Origin: Promicromonospora panici
Lineage (GTDB): Bacteria > Actinomycetota > Actinomycetes > Actinomycetales > Cellulomonadaceae
Assembly: GCF_900608595.1 (NCBI RefSeq)
Contig: NZ_UWYY01000012.1
Coordinates: forward strand, 124,001 to 188,000
Length of the DNA: 64,000 nucleotides
Reading direction: 5' to 3'
Shown here: piece after piece, positions 8,765-17,881 of the stretch
How positions within the stretch are numbered: the stretch's first letter is position 1
Layout: each line of letters starts with the position of its first letter
Notes under the pieces: model-generated
Databases searched by the model: none
The model's input: the letters and a program-made list of their open reading frames with translations, nothing else
What the model was told of the DNA's origin: nothing
Made by a program: the position numbers and the translations under genes

Positions 8765-9349
8765 TCATTCACCGGACGTCGTGTCTACTCGCAGGAGAGT
8801 ATCGACGTTGCGGCCCTGAAGCCTGTCCCGCCCGTGGAGTGCCTCCAGCTCGAGCAGGAACACGAGCCCTGACACCACTCCCCCGCATTGCTCGATCAGC
8901 TCCGCGGCCGCCGCCGCGGTACCACCTGTGGCCAGAACGTCGTCAATGATGAGAACACGCGCACCAGGGGTGAGTGTTCCCGAGCGCAGCTCGATCGACG
9001 CCGACCCGTACTCCAGGTCGTACGACACCGTCTCCGTGGGCGGCGGGAGCTTGCCGGCCTTGCGCAGGGGCAGGAAGCCGAGCCCGAGGGCGTGCGCCAC
9101 CGGTGCGCCCAGCAGGAAGCCCCGGGCCTCCATACCCGCTACGACGTCCACACCGTCCGCCAGCGCCAGGCGCGTGAACGCCTCCACGACGTCGGCCAGC
9201 CCTTCGGCGTCGGCCAGGAGCGGGGTGATGTCCTTGAACAGGATGCCCGGGGAGGGAAAGTCGGGGACGTCCGCGATCAGGTCGCGAATGCGCGTCGCCC
9301 TCTCCGGCAGCAGGCCGGAGAGGGCGACGTCGGTCATGTTGTCTGCCAC
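8765..9349 (-). CDS. apt: Adenine phosphoribosyltransferase
   Basis: 194 residues from GTG 9349; an in-frame ATG at 9337 is possible. The PRPP-binding motif is VLIIDDVLATGGTAAA, and FPSPGILFKDITPLL near the N-terminus is the signature of Apt. It converts adenine and PRPP to AMP and diphosphate in purine salvage. It begins 11 bp after the secF stop, consistent with one transcript yajC-secD-secF-apt-relA, the arrangement common in actinobacteria. Confidence 0.95.
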   Translation of the reverse strand: MADNMTDVALSGLLPERATRIRDLIADVPDFPSPGILFKDITPLLADAEGLADVVEAFTRLALADGVDVVAGMEARGFLLGAPVAHALGLGFLPLRKAGKLPPPTETVSYDLEYGSASIELRSGTLTPGARVLIIDDVLATGGTAAAAAELIEQCGGVVSGLVFLLELEALHGRDRLQGRNVDTLLRVDTTSGE

Positions 9350-9360
9350 GAGGCGTGAGC

Positions 9361-10452
9361 CTACCGGCGACGCCTGGGCTGAGCGGAATGTCCCTGGTGA
9401 TGCCCCGGGACGAGCTGAGCGGACCCGGACGCCGCGGCGGCCAGCACGCTCTCGTCGGCGCCCTCGGCGACCAGTCCGGCACGCAGGTCCATGACCTTCT
9501 TGGTGTGCGCGGCGATCTTCGGCTCACGCTCCCGCAGCGCCACGTCCAGCGGCGTCGCCAGGAAGAGCGAGGACAGCGCGCCCGCCGCGATACCGACGAA
9601 CAGCGACAGCGAGATGTCCTTCAGCGTGCCGGCCCCCAGGAGGAAGCCACCCACGAACAGGATGCCCGCCACGGGCAGCAGCGCCACCACCGAGGTGTTG
9701 ATGGACCGGACCAGGGTCTGGTTCACCGCGAGGTTGGCCCGCTCGCCGTAGGTGCTGCGGGTCTGCTCGGTCACGGCGACCGTGTTCTCGCGCACCTTGT
9801 CGAAGACGACCATCTTGTCGTACAGCGAGAAGCCGAGGATGGTCAGGAAGCCGATGATCGTCGACGGCGTGACCTCCCAGTCGATCACGGCGTACACGCC
9901 GGCCGAGATGAGCACGTCGGCGAGCATCGCCACGATGGCGGCTACCGACATGCGCCACGCGCGGAAGTAGATGGCCATGAAGACCGCCGCCGCCACCACG
10001 AACGCCACGGTGCCCCACAGGGCCCGCATGCTCACGGACTGACCCCAGGTCGGGCCGATGAAGTTCGAGGTGACCTCACTCGCCTCGACGCCGTACGCCT
10101 CAGCCAGCGCTTCGCCGACCTGGTCGGTCTGCTGGTTGTCGAGCTGCGTGGTCTGGACCCGGACCGAGTCCGCGCCCACCGTGGAGACATGGGGCTCCTC
10201 GTCCGGGGCCACCGACGCGACCGCCTCGAGGGCGACGTCCTCGTCGGTGGTCGATGCACCGGACACCGTGAACTCGGAGCCGCCCCGGAAGTCGATGCCG
10301 AGGTTCAGGCCCTGGAAGACCAGCACGAGGATCGACGCCGCCGAGAACAGCGCGACGATCGAGAACCAGAGGCCGCGCCGCTGGATGATCGGGTAGGACC
10401 TACGGCCGGTGTAGAGGTCGTTGCCCCACTGGGCGAAGCCGCCGCGAGCCAT
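9361..10452 (-). CDS. secF: Protein-export membrane protein SecF
   Basis: 363 residues with six predicted membrane segments: one near residues 27-50, a large extracytoplasmic loop, then five in the conserved C-terminal half. GIDFRGGSEF after the first segment, and NTSVVALLPVAGILFVGG near the fifth, are SecF signatures. With SecD it forms the proton-driven complex that pulls preproteins out of SecYEG. Its ATG overlaps the secD stop (TGATG). The C-terminal tail ends in a His/Arg-rich extension after the last membrane segment. Confidence 0.96.
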   Translation of the reverse strand: MARGGFAQWGNDLYTGRRSYPIIQRRGLWFSIVALFSAASILVLVFQGLNLGIDFRGGSEFTVSGASTTDEDVALEAVASVAPDEEPHVSTVGADSVRVQTTQLDNQQTDQVGEALAEAYGVEASEVTSNFIGPTWGQSVSMRALWGTVAFVVAAAVFMAIYFRAWRMSVAAIVAMLADVLISAGVYAVIDWEVTPSTIIGFLTILGFSLYDKMVVFDKVRENTVAVTEQTRSTYGERANLAVNQTLVRSINTSVVALLPVAGILFVGGFLLGAGTLKDISLSLFVGIAAGALSSLFLATPLDVALREREPKIAAHTKKVMDLRAGLVAEGADESVLAAAASGSAQLVPGHHQGHSAQPRRRR

Positions 10453-12329
10453 CAGTGCTTCTCCTCGTTCTGAGCCGCTTCGGCGGCCGCCTTGCGCTCG
10501 GCGGCTCGCCGCTCCGCGATAGTCATCCTGCGGCCGTCCTCGGCGACACGCGGCGCGGGTGGCACCGACTGCGCCGAGACCAGCTCGCGCTCCCTGCCCG
10601 GCGCAGCCGCGTCCGCAGGGACGGCGGCGTCCGGCTTCGGGCCCGCGAACCGGCCCGCGCCGCGGTACGGTGCCGCGTCGAGGCGGTCGGGCGAGAGGCC
10701 CGACGCCTTGTGCCCGTCGCGGAAGAACGGCACCTTCGAGATGATCTCCATGACCGGGTGCGTGAACCAGATGACGACCATGACGTCGATGATCGTGGTC
10801 AGACCCAAGGTGAACGCGAAGCCGCGCACGCCGCCGACCGTCATGAAGTACAGGATGACCGCGGAGAGCAGGTTCACCGCCTTCGCCGCGTAGATGGTGC
10901 GGCGAGCACGGCTCCAGCCACGCTGGACCGCGAGCCGGAGCGACCGCCCGTCACGTAGCTCGTCACGGATACGTTCGAAGTACACGATGAACGAGTCCGC
11001 GGTGAAGCCGATGGCCACGATCAGACCGGCGACACCGGGCAGGGACAGGCGGTAGCCCATTCCCCAGCTCAGGAGCGCGATCACGACGTACGTCATGGCG
11101 GCGGCCACGACCAGCGAGGCCACGGTCAGCAGGCCCAGCGTGCGGTACTGGAACAGCGAGTAGACGACCACGAGCGCCAGGCCGATCAGGCCGGCGAAGA
11201 GCCCGCGCTGCAGCTGCTCGGAACCTAGCGTCGCCGAGATCGTGTTCTGCCCCTGCACGTCGAACGTCAGCGGCAGCGAACCGAAGCTCAGCTGGTTGGC
11301 CAGCGTGGCGGCCGTGTCACGGGTGAAGGAGCCCGTGATGCTCGCCTGCCCGTTGGTGATCGGGTCGTTGCTGCTCGGCGCGGAGACGACCAGGCCGTCC
11401 AGCACGATGGCGAACTGGTTGCGCGGCGGCTCCAGCGGCGTCAGGCGCTCCGTGGTCTCACGGAACTTCACCGTGCCCTCGGAGTTGAAGTCGAGGTTGA
11501 CACCCCACTCGTTGGTGACGGTGCCGTTCGGACCGGGCTGGAGGCCGGACGTCGCCGAGTTGAGGTCGGTGCCGTCCACCTCGACCGGGCCGAGGATGTA
11601 CTTCGCCGCACCCGTCTGGTCACACGTCACGAGCAGGCGGCCGGGGTGGTCGCCGCCGCCACCCTCGCGGTTCTTCGGGTCGGTGCAGTCCAGTGCGTCG
11701 AAAGCGGCCTGGACCGACGGCGTGATCTGCGCCAGGTCGGACGGGTCGGTAGCCGACTCGATCGCCTTCTCCTGCTCGGCGATCTCCTTCTTGGTCGGCT
11801 CGTTCGCCGCGGCGACGTCGCCGGCGCCTTCGCGATTGGCAGCCTCGCCATCGGACCCCGCGGCGGCGTCGCCGGATGCGGACGGGTCCGCCGACGGCTG
11901 CGCCGTCGGGTTGCCGATGGTGAGGACCGGGCGGAACTTCATCTGCGCGGCCTGGGAGATCAGCGCGACGGTCTCGTCGTCCACCTCCCCCGGGATCTCG
12001 ACAACGATCTGCCGCTCACCCTGGGCGGCGATCTCCGCCTCGCTCACGCCGTTGGCGTCAACACGCTGCCGGATGACACCGATGGCCTCCTCCATCGCCT
12101 CCGGCGTGATCTCGGAGCCGTCGGAGGTGACGGCCTGCAGGATGACCTGGGTACCGCCCTGCAGGTCGAGCGCCAGGCCAGGGGCCAGGCTCGCTCCGTC
12201 AGGATTGTCGCTCGACTTTCCGTCGAACTGCCAACCTGCCAAGAGGGCGCCGAAGGGCAGCAGGATCGTCAGGATCGTCAGGAGCACGATCGTGCGAACC
12301 GGCCGCGAGCGCCGGGTGTCAGTCGCCAA
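10452..12329 (-). CDS. secD: Protein translocase subunit SecD
   Basis: Start taken at TTG 12329, preceded by the purine-rich AGAAGAGAC and directly followed by ATDTRRSRPVRT and the first membrane segment. A GTG at 12395 is in frame and would add 22 residues, but it has no ribosome site. DLQGGTQVIL, the P1 periplasmic head and the five-segment C-terminal bundle (GVAGLIVAIGFTADSF, where GF-x-x-D-S is conserved) are SecD hallmarks. There is a Ser/Ala/Gly-rich insert in the periplasmic domain (about residues 145-195), then a charged cytoplasmic tail rich in Ala, Glu and Lys. It works with SecF and YajC. Confidence 0.93.
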   Translation of the reverse strand: MATDTRRSRPVRTIVLLTILTILLPFGALLAGWQFDGKSSDNPDGASLAPGLALDLQGGTQVILQAVTSDGSEITPEAMEEAIGVIRQRVDANGVSEAEIAAQGERQIVVEIPGEVDDETVALISQAAQMKFRPVLTIGNPTAQPSADPSASGDAAAGSDGEAANREGAGDVAAANEPTKKEIAEQEKAIESATDPSDLAQITPSVQAAFDALDCTDPKNREGGGGDHPGRLLVTCDQTGAAKYILGPVEVDGTDLNSATSGLQPGPNGTVTNEWGVNLDFNSEGTVKFRETTERLTPLEPPRNQFAIVLDGLVVSAPSSNDPITNGQASITGSFTRDTAATLANQLSFGSLPLTFDVQGQNTISATLGSEQLQRGLFAGLIGLALVVVYSLFQYRTLGLLTVASLVVAAAMTYVVIALLSWGMGYRLSLPGVAGLIVAIGFTADSFIVYFERIRDELRDGRSLRLAVQRGWSRARRTIYAAKAVNLLSAVILYFMTVGGVRGFAFTLGLTTIIDVMVVIWFTHPVMEIISKVPFFRDGHKASGLSPDRLDAAPYRGAGRFAGPKPDAAVPADAAAPGRERELVSAQSVPPAPRVAEDGRRMTIAERRAAERKAAAEAAQNEEKH

Positions 12330-12410
12330 CGTCTGTCTCTTCTCGTGTGCGCGCCGGGGTACGTCCGGCGCGGGTTCGGCGCCGCCCGGGATCACCGGAC
12401 GGCGCGGCCG

Positions 12411-12848
12411 TCACTTACCGTCTGCGTCGGCGTCCCGCCGCTGCTGCTCCCGGTACTCGCGCTGGGCGGTGTCCAGGCCGGACAGGTCGTCGGGGACGTC
12501 GTTCGCGTCCGGCTTGATGGTACTTGCCGATTCGCTGTTCTCTGTGACGTCGGACTCATCGGCCGCGTCGTCGGTGTCCTCGTCGTCGGCGACGGGCTCA
12601 TCGATCTTCTTGGAGATGGCGGCGCGGAGCCAGGTGGTGGGGTTACCGGGGAAGGACTCGATGGTCACCTGGTCGTTCGAGTCGTCGACGTCGACGACGG
12701 TGCCGATCATGCCGGAGGCGGTCATGACCTTGGTCCCCACGGTGAGGTTGTTCCGGAACTCCGCGGCCTCGCGCTGCTGCTTGCGGGTGCGGGAGGACAT
12801 GAAGAACATCACCACGAGGAGGATCGCGACGAGAATGAGCATTTCCAC
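12411..12848 (-). CDS. yajC: Preprotein translocase accessory subunit YajC
   Basis: 145 residues from GTG 12848, which has AGGGACC upstream and places the single membrane helix (MLILVAILLVVMFFM) at the very N-terminus, as in the family. A longer in-frame start at 12896 would bury that helix. After the helix come RTRKQQREAAEF, then VGTKVMTASGMIGTVVDVDD, the conserved YajC core. The last 60 residues are strongly acidic and probably disordered. YajC associates with SecDF. The gene is 81 bp upstream of the chosen secD start. Confidence 0.93.
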   Translation of the reverse strand: MEMLILVAILLVVMFFMSSRTRKQQREAAEFRNNLTVGTKVMTASGMIGTVVDVDDSNDQVTIESFPGNPTTWLRAAISKKIDEPVADDEDTDDAADESDVTENSESASTIKPDANDVPDDLSGLDTAQREYREQQRRDADADGK

Positions 12849-12986
12849 GGTAAGGGTCCCTGTTCGATTGCGGTGTCGGATGAGCAGCGCTCGCATGCGT
12901 CGCGCACGTACGACGAGGATCCAACCCAGTGTAGTGCCGGGGCCGGATCCTCGGGTCGCCCGTCAAGGGGCGCCACCAGAACAACG

Positions 12987-14069
12987 TCAGGGGTCCAGCA
13001 AAGTTCCCGTTTCCGGCTCGCTTATGGCGCTGCCCGACGCCGGGGCGGGCGGGGTGAGCCCCAGGTGCTCCCAGGCCGCGGCTGTCGCGACACGGCCGCG
13101 CGGTGTGCGGCCGACGAGGCCCTCGCGTACCAGGTACGGCTCGGCGACGGTCTCGACGGTCTCAGCCTCCTCGCCCACGGTCATGGCGAGGGTGGACAGG
13201 CCCACGGGCCCGCCGCCGAACCGCGTGCACAGCGCGGTGAGCACCGCGCGGTCGAGGCGATCCAGGCCGATGGGGTCGACCTCGTAGACCTCCAGCGCAG
13301 ACTTGGCGGCGTGCAGGTCGAGGCGTCCGTCGCCGCGCACCTGGGCCCAGTCGCGCACGCGGCGCAGCAGGCGGTTGGCGATGCGGGGGGTGCCGCGGGA
13401 GCGGCCGGCGATCTCGTGCGCCGCTGCGTGCTCCAGGTGCACGCCCAGTAGCCCGGAGGAGCGCAGGATCACTCGCTCCAGCTCTTCGGGCGAGTAGTAG
13501 TCCATGTGGCCGGTGAAGCCGAAGCGGTCGCGCAGCGGGGCGGGTAGCAGGCCGGAGCGGGTCGTGGCGCCGACGACGGTGAACCGCGGCAGCGCGAGCG
13601 GGATCGCGGAAGCGCCGGCGCCCTTGCCGACGACGACGTCGACCCGGAAGTCCTCCATCGCGACGTACAGGAGCTCCTCGGCGGGACGGGCGAGGCGGTG
13701 GATCTCGTCGATGAACAGCACGTCGCCCTCCTCGAGGGAGGACAGGACGGCGGCGAGGTCGCCCGCGTGCTGGATGGCCGGGCCGCTGGTGAGCCGCATG
13801 TGCGATTCCAGCTCGCCCGAGATGATCATCGCCAGGGTCGTCTTGCCGAGGCCGGGCGGGCCGGACAGGAGCACGTGGTCGGGCGGGTTGCCGCGGGCGA
13901 TGGCGGCCTGCAGCACGAGGGAGAGCTGGTCGCGCACCACCCGCTGGCCCACGAAGTCGTCGAGCTTCTTGGGCCGGAGCGCGGCCTCGGCGGCGCGTTC
14001 GATCTCGTCGGCGCTCGGGGCGACGATCCGGCTGCCGGAGCTCTCGGTGGTGGTCGAGGCCTCAGCCAC
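12987..14069 (-). CDS. ruvB: Holliday junction branch migration ATPase RuvB
   Basis: 360 residues from GTG 14069. Walker A is GPPGLGKTT and Walker B is LFIDEIHRL; sensor and arginine-finger regions follow ([19 protein letters not shown]). The C-terminal winged helix includes LGLT and a short extension ending in ETGTLLDP. RuvB hexamers drive branch migration with RuvA during recombination repair. The start overlaps the ruvA stop by eight bases, so the two are translationally coupled. SOS control is likely through the LexA-type box in front of ruvA. Confidence 0.97.
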   Translation of the reverse strand: MAEASTTTESSGSRIVAPSADEIERAAEAALRPKKLDDFVGQRVVRDQLSLVLQAAIARGNPPDHVLLSGPPGLGKTTLAMIISGELESHMRLTSGPAIQHAGDLAAVLSSLEEGDVLFIDEIHRLARPAEELLYVAMEDFRVDVVVGKGAGASAIPLALPRFTVVGATTRSGLLPAPLRDRFGFTGHMDYYSPEELERVILRSSGLLGVHLEHAAAHEIAGRSRGTPRIANRLLRRVRDWAQVRGDGRLDLHAAKSALEVYEVDPIGLDRLDRAVLTALCTRFGGGPVGLSTLAMTVGEEAETVETVAEPYLVREGLVGRTPRGRVATAAAWEHLGLTPPAPASGSAISEPETGTLLDP

Positions 14070-14691
14070 GGTGGCCTCCCAACAGCCGCAGCGCGGCGCG
14101 AAGCGTGGACGCCACCTCGTCGGCGGCCACGGCGTCGGTCCCCGCGTCGGCGAGCACCTTCGCGACGGCGTCGTCGGCCTGCTTGGCGGGCCAGCCCAGG
14201 CCGGCGAGGGCCTCTACGACCCGCTCGGAGTGGTCGCCGACGACGGCGGTGGCCGCGCCAGGGGCTGCCTCGGCGGGCGAGACCTCTGACGGCGGCCCGA
14301 GCCGGTCGGCCAGCTCCAGGACTATGCGCTGGGCGCCCTTCTTGCCGATGCCCGGCACGCGGGTGAGCGCGGCGAGGTCCTCGCCCGCGACGGCTCGGCG
14401 CAGCGCGTCCGGGGTGTGCACGGCGAGCATCGCGAGCGCCAGCCGCGGGCCGACGCCGGACACGGTCTGGACCACCTCGAACACGTCGCGCTCGTCGGGG
14501 TCGCCGAACCCGTACAGGGTCATCGAGTCCTCGCGGACCACCATGCTCGTGGCGACGCCGGCGGTCTCGCCGACACGCAGCCCGGCCAGAGTGGTGGGCG
14601 TGGCGTGCACCAGGTAGCCGACGCCGCCGACGTCGACCACCGCGCGGTCCAGGCCGATGTGGGCAACGGTTCCCGTCAGCGAGGCGATCAC
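14062..14691 (-). CDS. ruvA: Holliday junction DNA helicase subunit RuvA
   Basis: 209 residues from GTG 14691, preceded by GGGGGAG; a longer open frame exists but only this start gives the family N-terminus (V/M)IASLTGTV. The OB fold is followed by two helix-hairpin-helix motifs ([13 protein letters not shown] and [16 protein letters not shown]) and the C-terminal RuvB-contact domain. RuvA tetramers bind the four-way junction and load RuvB. A LexA-type box lies 29 bases upstream. Confidence 0.96.
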   Translation of the reverse strand: MIASLTGTVAHIGLDRAVVDVGGVGYLVHATPTTLAGLRVGETAGVATSMVVREDSMTLYGFGDPDERDVFEVVQTVSGVGPRLALAMLAVHTPDALRRAVAGEDLAALTRVPGIGKKGAQRIVLELADRLGPPSEVSPAEAAPGAATAVVGDHSERVVEALAGLGWPAKQADDAVAKVLADAGTDAVAADEVASTLRAALRLLGGHRG

Positions 14692-14720
14692 GGGCTCCCC
14701 CTTCTTGCGTCCTGGGACTA

Positions 14721-14736
14721 TCGAACGTTCGTGCGA
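14721..14736. promoter_or_regulatory. LexA-type SOS box before ruvA
   Basis: TCGAACGTTCGTGCGA matches the actinobacterial SOS palindrome TCGAAC-N4-GTTCGA at 11 of 12 defined positions. It lies 29 bp upstream of the ruvA start and downstream of ruvC, implying that ruvAB have their own damage-inducible promoter. Based on a known consensus; not tested. Confidence 0.7.
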
Positions 14737-14806
14737 GGAGCCTAACAAGCGCGACCACGGCTCCCGACGCAGGCACGCCGCCGACCGCGTCCGCGGCCAC
14801 CGGTCG

Positions 14807-14920
14807 AGTGCAGAGTTGGTCAGGCCCCGGGGGCCAAGTGCAGAGTTGGTCGCGGATACGGGCCCTGTCACCGCTACCAGCTCTGCACTCGCCAAAGCAG
14901 GCAGCAACCAAGTCTGCAGT
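14807..14920. repeat. Nested set of two direct and two inverted 14-15 bp repeats
   Basis: AGTGCAGAGTTGGTC occurs exactly at 14807-14821 and 14837-14851. Inverted copies follow at 14876-14889 (one mismatch) and 14907-14920 (two mismatches). The outer pair and the inner pair can each form a stem, giving a nested double hairpin. It begins 18 bp after the ruvC stop in the direction of transcription, so it may end the ruvC transcript before the ruvAB promoter. Confidence 0.75.
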
Positions 14921-14938
14921 CGGGGCCTGGGGCCGGGC

Positions 14939-15505
14939 TCAGCGGCGGGGACGCTGCTTGGCGGCCTGTTCCGCCGCCGCCCAGGCGCGCTGCGCGGGGG
15001 TGAGCTCGTGCCGGTCGCCGCCCTGCAGCGCGCCGGCCGGGCGCCACAGGTGCGTGAGCGCGAGGGCCAGCGCGTCGGCGGCGTCGGCGGGCCGGGGCGC
15101 CTCGTCCAGATCGAGGATGCGGGTGATCATCGTCGTCACCTGCGCCTTGTCGGCGCGGCCCGAACCGGTCACCGCGGCCTTCACCTCGGACGGCGTGTGC
15201 AGCGCGACGGGCACACCCCGGCGGGCCGCGGCCACCATGGCCAGGCCCGCCGCCTGGGCGGTCCCCATCACCGTGCCGACGTTGTGCTGGGCGAAGACGC
15301 GTTCGACCGCCACGACGTCGGGCACGTGCTCGTCCAGCCATCCGTCGAGGCCCTCGGCGATCTTCAGCAGCCGCAGGTCCGTGGACAGGTCGGCGTCCGA
15401 CCGGATGACGCCTACCGCGACCATCCGCGCCCGGCGGCCGGGCAGGGAGTCGACGACGCCGACTCCGCACCTGGTCAGGCCGGGATCGACTCCGAGAACG
15501 CGCAT
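14939..15505 (-). CDS. ruvC: Crossover junction endodeoxyribonuclease RuvC
   Basis: 188 residues. The N-terminus [17 protein letters not shown] carries the first catalytic Asp (Asp7); [16 protein letters not shown] supplies the Glu, and [12 protein letters not shown] carries the C-terminal acidic pair of the RNase-H fold. It resolves Holliday junctions as a dimer. Here ruvC is separated from ruvAB by about 250 bp containing repeats and a LexA-type box, so ruvC and ruvAB are probably separate transcription units. Confidence 0.96.
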   Translation of the reverse strand: MRVLGVDPGLTRCGVGVVDSLPGRRARMVAVGVIRSDADLSTDLRLLKIAEGLDGWLDEHVPDVVAVERVFAQHNVGTVMGTAQAAGLAMVAAARRGVPVALHTPSEVKAAVTGSGRADKAQVTTMITRILDLDEAPRPADAADALALALTHLWRPAGALQGGDRHELTPAQRAWAAAEQAAKQRPRR

Positions 15506-15583
15506 GGCGTCAGATTCTCACGACCCGGGGCGTAACCCCGGCAGGCTCGACCGACGAAGTGTGCTCGACCGACGGGACGAGCG

Positions 15584-16345
15584 TCACTCCTCCTCGTCGA
15601 GCGCCGCCAGGACCTCGTCGCTCGCGTCGAAGTTGGCGTAGACGCTCTGCACGTCGTCGCTGTCCTCGAGCGCGTCGATGAGGCGCATGATCTTGCGCGC
15701 GCCCTCGACGTCCACCTCGACCTGCATCGACGGGTGGAAGATCACGTCGGCGGAGTCGTACTCGATGCCCGCCTCCTGGATGGCCGTACGCACGGGCACC
15801 AGGTCGGTCGCCTCGGTCAGCACCTCGATGACCTCGCCCTGGTCCGTGACGTCCTCGGCGCCGGCGTCGAGCGCGGCGAGCATGACCTCGTCCTCGCCCA
15901 CCCCGTCGGCCTTCGGCACCACGATCAGGCCCTTGCGGGAGAACAGGTACGACACCGAGCCCGGGTCGGCGAGGTTGCCGCCGTTGCGCGTGAACGCCAG
16001 GCGCACCTCGGAGGCCGCGCGGTTCTTGTTGTCGGTGAGGCACTCCACCAGGACGGCGATGCCGTTGGTGCCGTAGCCCTCGTACATGATCGTCTGGTAG
16101 TCGACGGCGTCGGCGCCCTCGCCCGAACCACGCTTCAGCGCACGGTCGATGTTGTCGTTCGGGACCGACGACTTCTTCGCCTTCTGGACCGCGTCGAACA
16201 GCGTCGGGTTACCGGCGAGATCGCCGCCGCCCGTGCGCGCCGCGACCTCGATGTTCTTGATCAGCTTCGCGAAGAGCTTGCCGCGCTTGGCGTCGATCGC
16301 GGCCTTCTTGTGCTTGGTCGTGGCCCACTTGGAGTGACCTGACAT
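15584..16345 (-). CDS. YebC/PmpR family protein
   Basis: 253 residues beginning [21 protein letters not shown], the invariant family N-terminus, followed by [19 protein letters not shown] and the two later alpha/beta domains. Members are DNA-binding regulators in some bacteria, and recent work links YebC proteins to ribosomes and proline-rich stretches; which applies here is not visible. It lies between pdxT and ruvC, its usual actinobacterial position. The ATG is preceded by AGGTAGAGGC. Confidence 0.95.
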   Translation of the reverse strand: MSGHSKWATTKHKKAAIDAKRGKLFAKLIKNIEVAARTGGGDLAGNPTLFDAVQKAKKSSVPNDNIDRALKRGSGEGADAVDYQTIMYEGYGTNGIAVLVECLTDNKNRAASEVRLAFTRNGGNLADPGSVSYLFSRKGLIVVPKADGVGEDEVMLAALDAGAEDVTDQGEVIEVLTEATDLVPVRTAIQEAGIEYDSADVIFHPSMQVEVDVEGARKIMRLIDALEDSDDVQSVYANFDASDEVLAALDEEE

Positions 16346-16425
16346 GCCTCTACCTGACTCCTTGCATTTCCGATGGCTCTTTCAGTGGCGTCTTCAGTGA
16401 CGTCGAACGGTAGCGGGAGAACCGC

Positions 16426-17067
16426 TCAGGCGCCCGCGACCATGCCGACGAACAGCCCGTGCACGCGCGTGTCCCCTGTGATCTCGGGGTGGAAAGCGGT
16501 GGCGAGCAGCGGCCCCTGCCGTGCTGCAACGATCCTACCGGCGGCCGCCACCTGACGGCCCTGCGTATCCACAGCCGGGATGCGCGCGAGCACCTCGACG
16601 TCGCGGCCGGCCTCCTCGATCCAGGGGGCGCGGATGAACGCGGTGCGCACCGGGCCGCCAGCTCCCACGTCGGAGATGCCGACGAAGTCGAGATCCGTCT
16701 CGAACGAGTCGACCTGCCGCCCGAACGCGTTGCGCCGCACGACCACGTCCATGCCGCCCACGGTCTGCTGGTCGGCGGTCCCGTCCAGGATCCGGTCGGC
16801 GAGCAGGATCATGCCGGCGCACGAGCCGTACACCGGCAGGCCCTCCTTGATCCGCGCCTGCAGCAGGTCGCGCAGCTCGAAGATGCGCAGCAGCTTGTCG
16901 ATGGTCGTGGACTCCCCGCCGGGGATCACGAGCCCGTCGACGGTCTCCAGCTCGGCCGGCCGCCGCACGGTCACCGCGCGCGCGTTCACGGACTCGAGAG
17001 CGGACAGGTGCTCGCGGACGTCGCCCTGCAGGGCGAGTACTCCAACAGTCGGGGTTGCCACAACCAT
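16426..17067 (-). CDS. pdxT: Pyridoxal 5'-phosphate synthase glutaminase subunit PdxT
   Basis: 213 residues from the ATG at 17067, which begins [15 protein letters not shown]; the open frame runs further upstream without family similarity. The class-I glutaminase nucleophile is Cys83 in [10 protein letters not shown], with His193 and Glu195 (AFHPEITGD) completing the triad. PGGES at 49-53 forms the oxyanion region. It supplies ammonia to PdxS for vitamin B6 synthesis. Its partner pdxS lies 33 kb away at 50117-51031 in the same orientation. No strong ribosome site is seen before the start, and the nearest upstream gene is an unrelated antitoxin-like gene. Confidence 0.95.
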   Translation of the reverse strand: MVVATPTVGVLALQGDVREHLSALESVNARAVTVRRPAELETVDGLVIPGGESTTIDKLLRIFELRDLLQARIKEGLPVYGSCAGMILLADRILDGTADQQTVGGMDVVVRRNAFGRQVDSFETDLDFVGISDVGAGGPVRTAFIRAPWIEEAGRDVEVLARIPAVDTQGRQVAAAGRIVAARQGPLLATAFHPEITGDTRVHGLFVGMVAGA

Positions 17068-17137
17068 CCATCTTACGGCGCCGCGCCAATCGCCCGAGGA
17101 TCGAGCCCTTCTGGCCGAAAGATGCCGGCGAACGACG

Positions 17138-17395
17138 TCAAGGGCCGCTGACCTCGTCATCCATCGCGCCTTCGACGTCCGCACGCCATGCGGCAGCATT
17201 ACGCGGGCTCATCGGCGGGACATCAGCAAGGTCGTTTCCTAAAACCCAGCGGCGAGGAGACCGGTTGTCCGGGACGATTCGCACCCCGGCCGGGCGGCCG
17301 TAGCTCGTGATCTCGTACTCTTCCCCGGTCTCCAGGACATGCTGGATCACCGCGTGTGGGTTCTGCTTCAGCTCGCGGGCGCCGATGGTCCTCAT
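17138..17395 (-). CDS. Phd/YefM-family antitoxin, apparently orphan
   Basis: 85 residues. [22 protein letters not shown] followed closely by [16 protein letters not shown] is the Phd/YefM DNA-binding fold (quoted here in two parts: [16 protein letters not shown] and [12 protein letters not shown]). The C-terminal toxin-binding tail is Asp/Glu-rich ([13 protein letters not shown]). No PIN-domain, RelE-like or Doc toxin follows: the next gene is pdxT, 70 bp on. It is the first gene of the accessory stretch. GAGGACCC precedes the ATG. Confidence 0.8.
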   Translation of the reverse strand: MRTIGARELKQNPHAVIQHVLETGEEYEITSYGRPAGVRIVPDNRSPRRWVLGNDLADVPPMSPRNAAAWRADVEGAMDDEVSGP

Positions 17396-17407
17396 GGGTC
17401 CTCATGG
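17388..17407. repeat. 10-bp tandem duplication at the antitoxin start
   Basis: GTCCTCATGG occurs twice without a gap, at 17388-17397 and 17398-17407. It covers the ribosome site and ATG of the Phd-type gene, so a second ribosome site and ATG now lie ten bases upstream in a different frame. Confidence 0.8.
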
Positions 17408-17465
17408 CAGCATCGTCGTCGTGGTGTGGACGCACGTCTGTGCCACATTGGGATTGCCCCGGCGA

Positions 17466-17863
17466 TCACGACGTGCACTCCACCGTGAGGCCGGGCGGCA
17501 GCGTGGTCACAGCGGACTGGAGCGTCTCGGTCGCGAGCTGCTGCAGGACAGTCTGGTTGATCACACCGACCGTGTCGTGCCGTTGTCGGTGATCGACACC
17601 GCCACGTCGTTGATCGTCGCCGTGTAGTCGAGGGCGTGCGGCGCGGTGGTCTCCGGCCAGGTCACCGCTGCCGTCTCGAACAGCTCCCCATCGGTGTCGG
17701 TGCAGACCGTGGCAGTGGTCGGCACCGTCCAGGCGATGACCTGGCCCGCTGGACCTGCTGCGGCGCCCTCAACGACCCACACGGCCCAGGCGACACCACC
17801 GCCCACGCACACGAGCAGCGTTGCGAGCGCCACTGCCGCAGCACGCGGCGCACGCTTCCCCAC
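17466..17863 (-). pseudogene. Small secreted protein gene with apparent frameshift
   Basis: From GTG 17863 the frame encodes a basic start, a hydrophobic segment (VALATLLVCVGGGVAWAV) typical of a signal peptide or anchor, then a Thr/Ala-rich domain ending in SITDNGTTRSV and TGA at 17561-17563. In the neighbouring frame, sense continues from about 17585 with VGVINQTVLQQLATETLQ and ends in TVECTS at TGA 17466-17468. The continuation is of normal composition and about 35 residues long, so a one-base change near 17575-17595 probably broke the gene. It lies 18 bp after the LPXTG gene, suggesting a small surface-protein operon. Family not recognised. Confidence 0.5.
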
Positions 17864-17881
17864 CCCGTGACCGTGCTCCGG

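Noticed and set aside
14807..14920. CRISPR-like array
   Set aside because: Only two direct copies of 15 bp plus inverted copies, with no regular spacers and no cas genes in the window.
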